Shown here one piece after another: positions 36,610-48,549 of a stretch of DNA of 64,000 nucleotides. The stretch lies in assembly GCA_030844895.1 (NCBI GenBank), contig CM061228.1, positions 51,387,081 through 51,451,080 on the forward strand. Reading direction: 5' to 3'. Within the stretch, counting starts at the first letter, position 1; each line of letters begins with the position of its first letter. The stretch comes from Ambrosia x helenae. Lineage: Eukaryota > Streptophyta > Magnoliopsida > Asterales > Asteraceae. Below the pieces are notes generated by a model. That model had not been told where the DNA came from. It made no database searches and worked only from the letters and a program-made list of their open reading frames with translations. The position numbers and the translations under genes were made by a program.

Positions 36610-37828
36610 ATGCCTCCACGTCGCAGCGCTCGCCTTAACAGTGGTGACAATCATGATGAAGGGAGTAGCAATCACAATCACAACCACGACACTAACCACA
36701 ACAATGGCGTTGATGCCCAACTGGCTGCGATCATTTTCCAACAAATGGCGCAACAAATGGCAACTCTGGTTCCTAACTTACTGGCCCAAGTCATCCAGAT
36801 GAACGGAAACGGCAATGGAAACGAAAACGGAAATGGAAACGGCAATGGAAACCACAATGGGAACGGGAATGGAAACGGCAATGGTCTCCCAGCCTGCACT
36901 CTCAAACACTTTAATACCTGTAATCCTCCTAAGTTCAGTGGAGATGAAGGAGCTACTGGTCTTCTACAATGGTTCGAGGGTATTGAGAATACCTTCATTA
37001 ACAGTGAGTGTCCCAATAACTTTAAGGTCTGTTATGCTATGAGTGTTCTTCACAAACGAGCACTCACTTGGTGGAATGAGGAAAAGCGCACCCGTGGAGC
37101 TGAAGTTGCACTTGCTATGACCTGGGATCAAGTCAAGGAGATAATGAAAGATGAATTGTGCCCACGTAACGAGGTCAAGAAATTAGAGGACGAGTTCCAC
37201 ACCCTTGCTCAGGATAGTGGGGAAAACCTTGCTTATAATACCCGCTTCCATGAGCTCAGTCTGTTGTTGCCCCATAAGGTCACTCCCCTACCCGTAGCCA
37301 TTCAGAAGTATATCAGTGGTTTAACCCATGCAAATTTAGGACACGGTATGGGGAAGGAACCCTGCTACCCTTAAAGAGGCCAAGCGTCTAGCAGCTACCT
37401 TAACTGACAATCACGTAAAGAACGGGACCTTAGTTCGGAAAGGCAAGAAAGCAAGTATTGTAGTCGCGGTAACTACTGAGAACCAGAAGCGTAAGACCAA
37501 GGATCCTGATGCAAACCTCACTACACAATCTTCTAACAAGAAACCTTATATAGGAAACTATCCATTGTGTAACACATGCAAACGACATCATCCCACTGCT
37601 TCAGCGTGTCGCTTGTGCACCAATTGTGGTAAGTATGGCCATCTGGTCAACACATGTCGTGAGGCCCCAAACCTCAATGCCAACCAACCAACCAACCCTG
37701 CTCAGGCTGCTAATCCTAATCGTCCTGGTAGATACAACTATGGTCAATGCTATGAATATGGAGACCCAAATCACTTCCGTAACCAATGCCCTAAACTGAA
37801 CCGAGATCAAGACCCTCCAGCTATTTAA
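36610..37828 (+). pseudogene. Gypsy-type gag without pol (one frameshift)
   Basis: It starts MPPRRSARLNSG at 36610. An Asn/Gly repeat tract (GNGNGNENGNGN, about residues 60-95) is followed by the retrotransposon gag domain (FNTCNPPKFSGDEGATGLLQWFEGIE, ALTWWNEEKRTRG, LKKLEDEF-like region). Near 37345 the frame shifts by one base. The rest continues in another frame with a Cys/His-rich region (CNTCKRHHPTASACRLC), a good knuckle CTNCGKYGHLVNTC and a second one missing a Cys (CYEYGDPNHFRNQC). The stop is at 37828. No protease, RT or integrase follows, which matches the TR-GAG type of non-autonomous element that supplies gag only. Confidence 0.8.
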
Positions 37829-38876
37829 CAGCACGTCCCACCATTTGAAATTTGTTTGCTTTTTATTCTATGTATTGACGCTTTTTGATTCAAGTAATAA
37901 ATTCTAGCATTAAAACTTTTACCTGAGAGTTGTTCATCTAGTATGACCATAACATCTGGATGCATGCTTGTTTGAATGTGAACTAATTGCCATATCAATA
38001 TCTAAATCTATACAACTACAACTCACATACTATACTCGTTATACTTATAAACTTGCTTACATAAACATATTATCAATTTGCAATTTATGTGTGAAATAGT
38101 TGCTACACTTAATAGAGGATAAAATACATGCTCAACAGTTAGTTGAGTACCAAATAACCTACTCAACGATTGGTAGAGGTCATCATGCCTTTTCAACAGT
38201 CGGGAGAGGCCCTACAACCAGCTCCACGACTGGTGGAGGCTATCGAACCTGCTCAGTCGGGAGAGGCCCTACAACCTGCTCCACGACTAGTGGAGGCTAT
38301 CGAACCTGCTCAACAATCGGTAGAGGTTCCTACTCACTAACTGGTGAGAGTCTTTTCCCTGCTCAACGGTTGGACTCATTATATACAAAGGTTCAACCAC
38401 ATGATTATTTCTGCATTACTTACATGTGTGTTAGAGTAATAGAAGGACAGAAAACCCTAATGTAAGGTAAATTGGTGATTGCGGTCCGGAACGTAATCTT
38501 GAATTTATAGGTACGCTAAGGTAGTGTGAAATTCTATCAAGGTTTTCGGTAAATAACCAATTATAAACTCTGGATACCTGGTAATTCATTTGGTTAGTCA
38601 ATCAATTCATGCATTTCTTTTAGGATTCCTAAAACCTAAGTTTAGTGTTGTGCTAGATCCTTATTCTCCTTGTGATTTCAAGACACACCTAACCAAATCC
38701 TCAAAACTCACATACATCAATCCTTTCATCCAAAATATTCGAAACAGATTATTCTATTTATGTCGTGTCTTAACACAAAATTTTCCAAACCACACTTGTC
38801 CTAATTTCTACCCAATCACCCTCAACCCTGTGTTTTTAATAAACTTCGGGACGAAGTTTCCAAAAGTATGGGAGAC
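37829..38876 (+). other. Non-coding tail of the gag-only element with tandem repeats and polypurine tract
   Basis: Between gag and the 3' LTR there is no pol. 38130-38360 holds imperfect tandem units (GGGAGAGGCCCTACAACC..., CTGGTGGAGGCTATCG...) that also appear inverted in the relative at 43340-43480. The end (about 38845-38876, ACTTCGGGACGAAGTTTCC then GGGAGAC) is the usual gypsy pol end and polypurine tract. The domains in between have been deleted. Confidence 0.7.
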
Positions 38877-39015
38877 TGTAACATTGCAAAAATTTCCCCC
38901 AAATTTTAATACGTAAATGCCCTTATTTCTATTACATCTTTATCGTTAATATTGTACAAATATGCCTAAGTCCTTATTTTTCCTAACTCACCACGTACAT
39001 ATATATATATAATGT

Positions 39016-39048
<33 letters not shown>

Positions 39049-40545
39049 CATAAAAACAACCAAACTCAACATAATACCCATTCTTTTATTATTTTCGGAG
39101 CCCAACAAGAGCAGCCCAACATCTGGTCCAACCAAACCACCTTCTCCCTTGCTTTTCCTTTGATTGCTGCACATCCGGCCCAAGCCCAAGCATTGAGCCC
39201 AGACCGAGCCCAGCACAGCAGCCCAGTACCCGGCCCAATCCCCCTCTCTAATCTATTTTTAAAAAAAAAAAATGTGTGTTCCTAAATAGACTCGAACCCA
39301 GGCTTCAAGCCGGTTCAAGCCTTATACAAACAACACAACCACTAGGCCACGAAGGGGTTATTGTTGTTATCTGGACTTAACTTGTTCTTATAAGCAACCT
39401 AATAAACCATGTGGCACCTCTGTGTTGCAGACCCATGAAGTTTGACTCGACCATTGAATGTTTTGACCACAAAATTCGAGTAATCTTGGTAAGATTATTC
39501 AAAATTAATCATGAGCAATTAACCACATAATTATTCCGCGTAAAATACAGGTCATAATTGATATATATAGCAATAATCGAGCATAAAATCACTCGTTTTT
39601 GACCGACTTTGGTCAATCTCCACAACCTTCCAATTATACGTTAATACTATAAATTGAACCCTCTTCCAGAGCCTAAAGATGCCGAAAACATTACCCCCAC
39701 TCTCAATTTCTGTTTAATTCCCAATTGCGAGTTGGAATTGTTCGCTATTTGACTTTCCGGTTGACCCTCGTTGTGGAAGCAATTCGTAGAGGTATGTTAT
39801 AATTATTTGTTTCCGTGTATTTATCGGCCCCATACAATCCTTAACCCCATGAATAATTGGTCGCTAATAACGTTCATAATCAAATTGCAATTCTAGGGTT
39901 TTTGTTCTCATTATTTGGGGAAGATGAACATGTTGTGCGTTCTATAAGTATTTTAAACGTTGAAACACAAACAAAGTCGGTCAAAACGAGTGATTTTATG
40001 CTCGATTATTGCTATATATATATATATATATATATATCAATTATGAGCTGTATTTTACGCGGAATAATTATGTGGTTAATTGCTCATGATTAATTTTGAA
40101 TAATCTTACCAAGATTACTTGAATTTTGTGGTCAAAACATTCAATGGTCGAGTCAAACTTCATGGGTCTGCAACACAGAGGTGCCACATGGTTTATTAGG
40201 TTGCTTATAAGAACAAGTTAAGTCCAGATAACAACAATAACCCCTTCGTGGCCTAGTGGTTGTGTTGTTTTTATAAGGCTTAAACCGGCTTGAAGCCTGG
40301 GTTCGAGTCTGTTTAGGAACACACATTTTTTTTTTAAACAGATTAGAGAGGGGGATTGGGCGGGTACTGGGCTGCTGTGCTGGGCTCGGGTCTGGGCTCA
40401 ATGCTTGGGCTTGGGCTGGATGTGCAGCAATCAAAGGAAAAGCAAGGGAGAAGGTGGTTTGGTTGGACCAGATGTTGGGCTGCTCTTGTTGGGCTCCGAA
40501 AATAATAAAAGAATGGGTATTATGTTGAGTTTGGTTGTTTTTATG

Positions 40546-40577
<32 letters not shown>

Positions 40578-40713
40578 CATTATATATATATGTACGTGGT
40601 GAGTTAGGAAAAATAAGGACTTAGGCATATTTGTACAATATTAACGATAAAGATGTAATAGAAATAAGGGCTTTTACGTATTAAAATTTGGGGAAAATTT
40701 TTGCGATGTTACA
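38877..40713. repeat. Long LTR palindrome (about 735 bp arms, 360 bp spacer)
   Basis: 38877-39611 (TGTAACATTGC...) is repeated in reverse complement at 39972-40713 (...GATGTTACA) with only scattered differences. The left arm follows a polypurine tract, so it is the 3' LTR of the gag-only element. The spacer 39612-39971 looks like the transcribed part of an LTR, with a TATA-like CTATAAATT near 39648. The right arm is a second LTR copy in opposite orientation. TAA microsatellites sit in both arms (39016-39046 and 40541-40573). Confidence 0.85.
40240..40337 (+). repeat. tRNA-like (SINE-type) module inside the LTR arm, mirrored at 39268-39356
   Basis: TGGCCTAGTGG (40249-40259) fits a Pol III A box, and GGTTCGAGTC (40300-40309) a B box, about 40 bases apart. 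A T-run follows. The same module is inverted in the left arm (B box complement 39289-39298, A box complement 39339-39349). This is the layout of a tRNA-derived SINE, present in the LTR before the palindrome formed. It is not a foldable tRNA gene as far as I can see. Confidence 0.6.
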
Positions 40714-41564
40714 GTTTGAGAGTGTACCGCGGCTGCTGCAACTCCCCAATAATCATTCATGGGTTGTTGTGGAGGTCGAACAACAGTCTGTGGAATTGAA
40801 CTAGTCATTGCGAGGTAATTGATCGGCTGAGATGGTTGATTGCTCGTCTTCTATGGAGCTACAGTCCAAGGATCCATGGTAACGTGTTGTTGTTGTGTAG
40901 TATTAAGCCTAGGTGTTGTTGGAAAACTCCACATATCGTCTATGAAGTTTGTAATCCGAAACACTTAGAAAAAATTTCAAACAGCTTCTACGTTCGACCC
41001 TTTTTCTCTATCGTGGGTTCGAATGTGGAAAAGTTCCTGGTTCGACCCCTTAGTCTGACTCGAATGTAGAAAGTGAAACAACACTGACTCACGTTCGACT
41101 GTTTATCTCCACGTTCGACCTCCCGTAAGGTCGAATGTACAACACTTGGTCGAATGTACAAATACAACTCACACAGCTTCTAAGTTCGACCTAAAATGAC
41201 CACCTTCGACCAGAAAATCCTAGGTTCGACCTCAGAAAACTACACGTTCGACCCTTCTCTCCTAGGTTCGACCCTTTTCATTTGAAAAATGGTTATACTT
41301 TGAAAATCAGTTATTTTGATCCCAATTTTTCAAAAGTTGATGGATTTTGATGATGTTTTGCAGGTTTTGCTTCGGAATTGATTTGGAGCAACTTTAATGA
41401 AGAGAATTCTTGATTTTATCTGTAAAATCTAGTCGAATCAATCAATTTTCATCAAAAACCATTGTTCATTCAAAACAGAAAAATTTTGATCAATTTTGGG
41501 TCCAAATCAGTTCAAAAACTATCAATTCGTAGTTGTATGATCTGTATATGCTCTGATACCACTT
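40714..41564 (-). pseudogene. Copia gag N-terminal part and leader (probably copia A)
   Basis: On the minus strand, after the primer-site complement (CTCTGATACCACTT, 41551-41564), comes an AT-rich leader. It contains repeated TTCGACC/TTCGAAC motifs (about 41000-41280). Near 40960-40714 there is a gag-like Pro/Gln-rich reading frame with one stop (QPSQPINYLAMTSSIPQ, RPPQQPMNDYWGVAAAA). This resembles the linker of the gag at 34600 (PINYLAQTSS). It ends at 40713 where the inverted LTR begins. That it belongs to copia A is inferred from order and orientation. Confidence 0.55.
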
Positions 41565-42079
41565 TGTGAAGGATCGTTTTGACAAAAACAAGTTAGTTAA
41601 TCATACAAGTCTACTAATTTAGGTGCAGAATCCCTAAATCAGTTACGAAATGATAGTAATCGAGTCAAAACATGCAATTCACCTTTTCAAGTTCCATTTC
41701 ATTCATAAACAAGTTCAATAATCCTTACAATGTGTGTTTACAATGAAATAATTAAGTTTCAGACAATTCCTAATCACCTAGAGAGAATATCAGGTCGAAC
41801 CAGACACGAAAATGACAAAAGTTAATGTTAAAATGAAATTTTCAGTTTATATAGGCCTGCACATTCGCCCCCCGATAGGGTCAAATGTGCAGGTTCGCCC
41901 CTTCAATATGGACGAATCAGCACAATGCAAATCTGTCTTCCATGTTTGACTGTAACTCTACCTTCGCCCTTTATAATCCACATTCGACCTTCCATATTTC
42001 CACCTTCGCTTCTACGTATTCACAAAAACAACTTAGAATGTACAATCCAAAAGCATTAGTCGCAAAACGTGCATCAACA
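41565..42079 (-). mobile_element. 5' LTR of a minus-strand Copia element (probably copia A)
   Basis: 515 bp. On the minus strand it begins TGTTGATGCACG and ends CGATCCTTCACA, directly followed by the primer site. It is related to, but clearly different from, the LTR pair at 10454-11524; both share the GCGACTAA...TTGGATTGTACA region. It interrupts a minus-strand gypsy relative, whose polypurine tract and LTR start are at 42080-42125. Confidence 0.75.
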
Positions 42080-42381
42080 AATTTTTATTACAAAATATAT
42101 TAATATACGAAACGTTACAGTCTCCCCTACTTTTGGAAACTTCGTCCCGAAGTTATTAAAAACACAGGGTTTGAGGGTGATTGGGTAGAAATTAAGGTAG
42201 CTGTGGTTTGGGTAGGGATGGCAACGGGTCGGGTATGGGTCGGGTTTGACTAATACCATACCCATACCCGGTTATAAAATCTCATACCATACCCGTCCCA
42301 TTACCCGTCGGGTTTTTGTCGGGTATTACCGTCGGGTATATAGCATACCCGCGGGTATCGGGTATACCCGTTGGTATTTGC

Positions 42382-42427
<46 letters not shown>

Positions 42428-45400
42428 TTTCTTTTTATAGTCTTATGTTTTAAGAAATCTAGAGTATATGAAATTGTAATAAATAACATATGTATTATCA
42501 TCACCATAATAATCTTTGAAACATTTAATATGTAAATATATATTATAGTATGAATTTTGAAAACTATTTATATATTTCATAGCATATAAATATAAATAAT
42601 AATGTTATTAGAATATATATTTTAAACGAAAAGTTTATTCTTCAAATAATAAATCTATTAGAATGAAACATTACTAAAAATAGTTAAGAAAAGATATATA
42701 TAAAACTTAAAAGTATTCGGGTATTATTTTTGGTAGACGGGTATTTAGTTTCGGGTAATCGGGTCGGTATCACCTAATACCATACCCGTCCCATACCCGC
42801 GAAATATTTTTTTTCCAATACCAAACCCGTCCCATACCCGTCGGGTATCGGGTATGCCCGTCCCAAATGCTTCGGGTTTCGGGTATACCCATCGGGCTCG
42901 GGTTTTTTTGCCACCCCTAGGTTTAGGTTAAGGCACGACTTGAATTTATAGGTAATAGAATAATCTGTTTCGAATAATTTGGATAACAGGTTTGATATGT
43001 GAGTTTTAAGGATTGGATTAGGTTCGTCTGAAATAGCAAGGAAAATAAGAATCTAGCAAAACACTAATCTTTAAGTTTTAGGAATCCTAAAAGAAATGCA
43101 TGAGTTGATTGACTATATGAAAACCAAATGAACTACTAAAACCGTATTAGAATTTCACCCCACCTTAACGTACCTGTAAATTCATGATTACGTTCCGGAC
43201 CGCAATCACCAATTTACCTTACATTAGGGTTTTGTGTCCTTCTATAACTCTAGACACACACACAGTGCCAAATAACCTTGTGTTTGAATCGTATATAATG
43301 TATTCAAAAATGAGTCCAACTGTTGAGCAGGAAAAAGACTTCTACCAGTCAGTGAGTAAGAACCTCTACCGATTGTTGAGCAGGTTGTTAGGGCCTCTAC
43401 CAATCATTGAGTAGGTTATTTGGTACTCTACTAACTGTTGAGCAAGTACTTCATCCTCTACCAGTTGTTGATTAAGTGTAACAATTATTTCACACATAAA
43501 TTGCAAATTGATAGTATGTACATGTAAGCAATCAAGTATCAAGTATAGCATGCAAGTTGTAATAGAGTTGCCCTGGACAAAGTTAATGACTCTAGGTGCG
43601 ATTATAACAAATAGTTCATATTCCATGATTTCTAGTATCAAATGTTCAAATATAGTAGATAATCGAATCCTCGTGTATAACTAAGGATTAAGTTTGATGC
43701 AACACACAATCAAGTTTCAATAGTTTGGTTATCATGGGTAACTAGTTCATGTTTGAGAAGGTGAAGGATATGAGTCTAATTCTTGAGGGGATGGTGAAAA
43801 ATCTTGAAGCAGAATCAAGGTTGTGAGAGATAGTGAATGTGAAGATAGTTGATAAAGAGTTTATTTTATAGTAAGGAGATTATGTAGCAGTGTAAATTGT
43901 GGGGTTTGAATCAAAGGTTAGAATCAAGTGTATGAGAAAACATGATTGTGGTATATGCCAAATATTGTAAAAATGTGAACAAGTTGAAAATGAGTGAGTG
44001 TTGATGGAGAATTTAGAGGCTAAATATTGTTCCTATAGATGGGAAGATTTTATTTTCAAAATTGGTTTGTACATGAAGCAAAAGTTGTTAAATAGTACAA
44101 ACTAAGTGAGCTTTGATTAAAATATTCCAGTTAGTTGGAGATTTTAAACACGACATTAGGTTTTATAGATCAAGGTGACATTATATCGAAAATCCTTTGT
44201 TATGCTAATGAATAAACATTTGAATTTAGAGTTGGAGGACATCTTTTGACAAAAATATGTATTTTCCCATAGTTTATAGGTGATGAAAATTTGACAAGAT
44301 TAAGAAATCTTTAGTGTTATACTAGGATATACTTAGGTTATGAGGTTACAGTTTAAAAATATATAACATCTTGAGAAAGGGAATAATATGATTTGGGCAG
44401 GGTGTTGAAAATAATCAAACATATGGCTAAGATGGTAAGATAAAGTGTGATTGATTTAAACTGTAAAATTTTGAAATTTAAAGCTTAGTTTTAAGGAAAG
44501 TGAGTGTAATCAATTACTTATTAAATGAAAACGTGGACTTATCAAAGCTTCTAGATTCTAATAACATAGTGAAGACATGCTTTAGCCTTTAAGTGAACAC
44601 TCATCCCGAGAATTCCCAGGTAGGCATTCGGGTCCCTCGTCTGATTAGGATTTATGCGCAATGCCAGTCCTAGACAGAAAACTCAGAATACATGTGCTCA
44701 CCCTTCCAGATTGCTCATGTTCATTATTAGAATATAGAGCTTCGACGAGATTAACAAGGTAATTCAGGTTAGGACCTGAGGATTTTGTCCTATTAGTCTA
44801 AGGGTAAATCCAGTGATAGAGAGCAATCATCTTGTAGAGGCTAAAGTGGGGATAAGAAGTAGGATAGAGATAGAGAATAGAAACAAGTAGGGTTGCAAGT
44901 AAAATGAGCAAGTACTGGTTAAAATCTTGTGGTTATAGACTAGATTATTTTTCTAATAACCTAATTCCCTATAACCATGGCTCTGATACCAATCTGTAAC
45001 ACCCCAACCGATGGCGGAAACATCGAGGTGTCACATAGTGATGATTGTTCAATAGCTCATGGTACTAAATGGAAGTTGATTATTACTAAACAATCTGTCA
45101 TACAATTTAATAAATACATAAACTTGATTTACATAAACTAGGTTCAAAGCTCCTATGTGATCCAAGACTTGTACAACTTCCAATAGCAAGTAAAACCTAA
45201 AACATGTTGAGTTGGAAATATGGGGGGGTCAACTATAAATAGTTGGTGAGAATACATAGGTTTTGCATATAATTGAAAACAATATGTTGTATAGCAATCA
45301 TAGTTGAAGTATAATAATGAGTAATGTAAGAATATGAGTCCGACATGTAATAATGCATCTTTTCTACAATCAAACCTTATGTCGACTGAGACCTAACTCG

Positions 45401-45640
45401 CAAGTTAGTAAAAGTGTAACTGTTATCGATCATCCCTGAATTTATGCGGGGGGATGGGTTTGTCAGACCTATAGCGCTATAATCTAAACATGCGGCGTGA
45501 TCAATGTTAATGATTGTACTGTGTCTTTTTGTTACAGTCAAATTGAATCAAAAGTTTCAACAATGTAAGAATGAGTAAATGATAGTGTACAAAATGTTTA
45601 AACATGTTTCACCCCAAAATGTAAAACAGAAAAAGGGCTA
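42080..45640 (-). mobile_element. Minus-strand, gag-less relative of the gag-only element
   Basis: Read on the minus strand: partial LTR 45640-44995 (ending GGGGTGTTACA), primer site complement at 44975-44991, a leader matching 36100-36500 (44500-44970), and about 1 kb of AT-rich DNA in place of gag. The tail then matches 38100-38876, ending at the polypurine tract near 42119-42127. No coding frame is seen. The MITE at 42213-42919 lies in the tail. The 5' LTR is cut near 45640 by a fragment of another gypsy LTR. Confidence 0.75.
42213..42919. mobile_element. hAT-type MITE
   Basis: 707 bp bounded by TAGGGATGGCAA and TTGCCACCCCTA terminal repeats. The flanking 8 bp duplications are GGTTTGGG (42205-42212) and GGTTTAGG (42920-42927), one mismatch. 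Many CGGGTAT/ATACCCG subterminal repeats are present, as is a (TA)n tract at 42386-42422. It has no ORF. The flanks join up to match the relative at 38780-38800, which confirms the insertion. Confidence 0.85.
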
Positions 45641-45987
45641 TGGACAAAATCATGTGAACTCACCAATATTTTATATATTGACGTCTTTTTAAACATATCT
45701 TTCAGGTAACTAAGTGCTAAACAGGTATGCGGCTAGTATGGTGGAATTTGGGATGTCGGACACTGGTTGGGGGTTCCATCGATGGTTACCATCGGGTTGG
45801 TACATAAACGGAAACACTCATGTTGGAACTTAATGTTTGTTGTTTTATGTATGTTTGAAACAAGGTACTTCTTTTCGACATCTTAATGAATTGATCTTTT
45901 CTAATTAAATATAGTTTGTATTAATCTTGACTTTGATATGCTTTCGAGCGTTGCGCCACGTGTTTCCGCCATTGGCATGGTGTGACA
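45641..45987 (+). mobile_element. 3' end fragment of a chromovirus-like LTR
   Basis: It is similar to the last ~340 bp of the LTR at 17460-21173 (ACTCACCAATATTTATATATTGACG, GCGCCACGTGTTTCCGCC, GTGTGACA at the end) but diverged. It ends in TGTGACA at 45987, where a minus-strand Copia gag begins. Confidence 0.7.
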
Positions 45988-47420
45988 TTGAGCAAAGCTT
46001 CAAAAGAAATTCTTATGATACATGAGATAAGGCAGAATTAGAGGAGCATCCCTCAAAGGCCATCAAGGCAAAATTCTTTCTGCCATTATCAGGTTCTCCC
46101 CAATTGATGTCAAACAATTTGTTTTCTACATCAGAACTGCATTCTGTTATGTCATATAGAAGACTGCTCCAGTCAAGATACCCTAAAGTAAATAAACTTT
46201 GTTGAGAGGGTTGTTGAGTTTGTAGAGGTAGAGCAGCAGGACTGGAAGGCATCTGTTGTTGGCTCTGTTGTTGAACAGGCATTTGTACATATTGTATTTG
46301 AGGCACATATTGGATTTGTGGAGCTTGTGCCTATACAAAATGAGCACTTCCCTGTGTCCTGTATTCCTATTATAACTGGGGTTACCTTGATTTCCAGACT
46401 GGTGTTGGTTATAGCTAGAGCTTCTACACTCTCTAGTAAAGTGTCCCAACTTTTGTTGAACTGTCCAGTCCTGGAAATTTTCTTCCTTGCCTTTTGTAAA
46501 AATTTGTTAGTTTTAATACTTAACATGGCCAGTTGGTGAAGTATGTCCATTTCTTCTAAGTCATCACTACTGAAAATTTTTTTAAATCATCCATAATAAA
46601 ACACATGTTATCAATAGTTTGACTATTTTCTTCATTGTCATAACCTGGATATGACCTCTCTAATGAGATCCCAAAAGTTATGTCAATGTGATCAAAAGAT
46701 CCAAAATCATTTGAACAAGTTGGTGAGTCTTGTCCCAAAAGTGTTGTACTACCTGGAATATATGCATCAGTAGTTTTACCAGAATTTTGTAACCTTTTCT
46801 TTTGATTGATTTCTCTTTCAAAAGTGAGTAATCTTCCATGTAATTTTGTGAGTGAGAGAGAGAATCAAAATCTGGTCCAGATCTGAGGACTATAGAGTAA
46901 GTTTCCCATTTTTCTAGTAAAGACCTTAAAATTCTATTCAACATAGATGAGTTTGTGTAGGTCTGACCATTTAATTTTAACTCAGATATTAAAGAATAAA
47001 ATCTTTCAAACTATTGTGTCAAAGTTTCTCCATTAACATGAGTAAAAGTTTCATATTGTTGAGCAAGAATTTCTCTGGTGTTGGCAATCACCTCATCAGT
47101 TCCTCCAAACTATTCTTTAGGCAATCCCATAGCTCTTTGGCACTTTCACAGTGTAAAAGCCCAACATATATTTCATTTGGGAGAGTCATTGCCAACATAG
47201 AGAATGCCTTAGCATCAAGCTCAAGTTTTAGGAAATCTTCACCAGTGTTGTCTTTTGATTCTTTTGGTCTTTCTACTTTAGTCTCTGGATTAGTTATTAC
47301 TGGTTTCTGGGGTCCATACATGACAGATCTCCAACATCCAGTATCTGTTGGAGATAAAGTGTGTGCCAACCTCTTTTTCCAGATGTTATATTCATTTCTG
47401 ACTAGCATAGGAGGTTATTG
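45988..47420 (-). pseudogene. Copia gag relic (third Copia family)
   Basis: On the minus strand the frame starts near 47411 with MLVRNEYNIWKKRL and shows a UBN2-type gag (NEIYVGLLHCESAKELWDCL, QQYETFTHVNGETL, LNRILRSLLEKW). Stops and frameshifts follow. A degenerate zinc knuckle (GHFTREC, its first cysteines lost) lies near 46440, and a Gln/Pro-rich tail with NFALMAFE ends near 46020. It is cut at 45987 by the LTR fragment. No pol is present on this side. It was clearly a different family from copia A. Confidence 0.75.
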
Positions 47421-47580
47421 GCAGATCCAGTATTATAAGGGTCCATTTTTAAGAAATTTGATTGATCAATGGTTTCTTAAAGTGATGGATGAAAAAAAGT
47501 GAACTAGTATCCTTTATTGAATATCAATAAGAGCCTGTGTCTGATTCTCAATTTGTTAGATTGATATTTGATCAGACGAA

Positions 47581-47599
47581 CCAGAGCTTTGATACCAAT
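47581..47599 (-). other. Primer-binding site of the third Copia element
   Basis: CCAGAGCTTTGATACCAA is the complement of TGGTATCAAAGCTCTGG, a common Copia primer site. It lies directly next to the LTR at 47600. Confidence 0.8.
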
Positions 47600-48258
47600 T
47601 GTTCGATCAGTTGTATCTTTTGAACATATTCTTATCAAGAACACTTGCTAGGATTTATCAAAGTATTTAGCACATCGGAATAAGGATAAGTGTTCTAAGT
47701 TAAGATTTCACTTTTAGTATGAGCTATTACTCCCCCCTCGGTTAATTTACTAAAGCAGTAAATGAGAATCAAAGTAATGAGTAAATAAAACAGTAAATGC
47801 TCTCAATAATTCTCAAAATATATTAGAAGTGTTACTGCAAAAGATTATCTAAAATAGAGGTGATGAACCCATCTATTGATAGACTAACAATACGTACATT
47901 GGAAGCATCAAATGATTATAATAATACTACAACATGTTGTCGTATTTGCAACTTGTACATAAAGTAAACTTTATACTAATATAAAACTAAACTGCGGAAG
48001 ATCAAGGGCCGTGGGAAGCTTCCAAAGAAGTACTGATGAGTGACAAACTTCTGATGAGTAAACTTCAGGAGTTTGTCTTTAGGAGTTATTCTTCAGATTT
48101 TTGTCTGGTTCATCTTCAGAACTTCTGATCTTTACTCTTCAGGACTTGTTATCAGCTTCTTCAGGACTTAGTGATCTTCTACTTTAGCAGCTTAAACAAA
48201 ACATGCAGAGGATGTAAGACTAAGGTTTATACTAGTTTGTGAATCCTCTTTGACCCTA

Positions 48259-48260
<2 letters not shown>
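47600..48260 (-). mobile_element. 5' LTR of the third Copia element
   Basis: 661 bp. On the minus strand it begins TGTAGGGTCAAAG and ends CTGATCGAACA, followed by the primer site and gag leader. No matching 3' LTR is in the window. Confidence 0.7.
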
Positions 48261-48293
<33 letters not shown>

Positions 48294-48549
48294 GTGATAT
48301 AATATTTAATATATATTATTTTATTTATGCATTAAAGACTTGTTCATTATAGCTGATGCATTAGAGAGTTGTACCTAAGTGTAAACTAACTAAAATACCC
48401 TTATACTTAACTGACTTGGTTAACGATGTTAGAAAATTGGACTCAAGTGGCTATACACTTATCAACTAGGTACTCAGAATGTTAAAAACGAAAATGTTGT
48501 ACTCAAGTAGTTAAAATCAACATAACACAGGGACTCAAAAAGATATTTA
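48261..48549. repeat. (GT)n microsatellite and AT-rich dispersed repeat
   Basis: A (GT)n run at 48261-48290 is followed by a module (ATGCATTAAAG, AATACCCTTATACTTAACT, GACTCAAGTGG). A related, diverged copy of that module lies at 51190-51470, also starting with a (TG)n run. The type of parent element is unclear. Confidence 0.6.

Noticed and set aside
38100..38465. 121-codon Gly/Thr-rich ORF
   Set aside because: It is a translation of tandem repeats in the non-coding tail of the gag-only element; the relative at 43340-43480 has the repeats without this frame.
40249..40309. Possible tRNA gene
   Set aside because: A and B box-like motifs are present, but the sequence does not form a cloverleaf by eye and sits in an LTR arm; SINE-type module is more likely.
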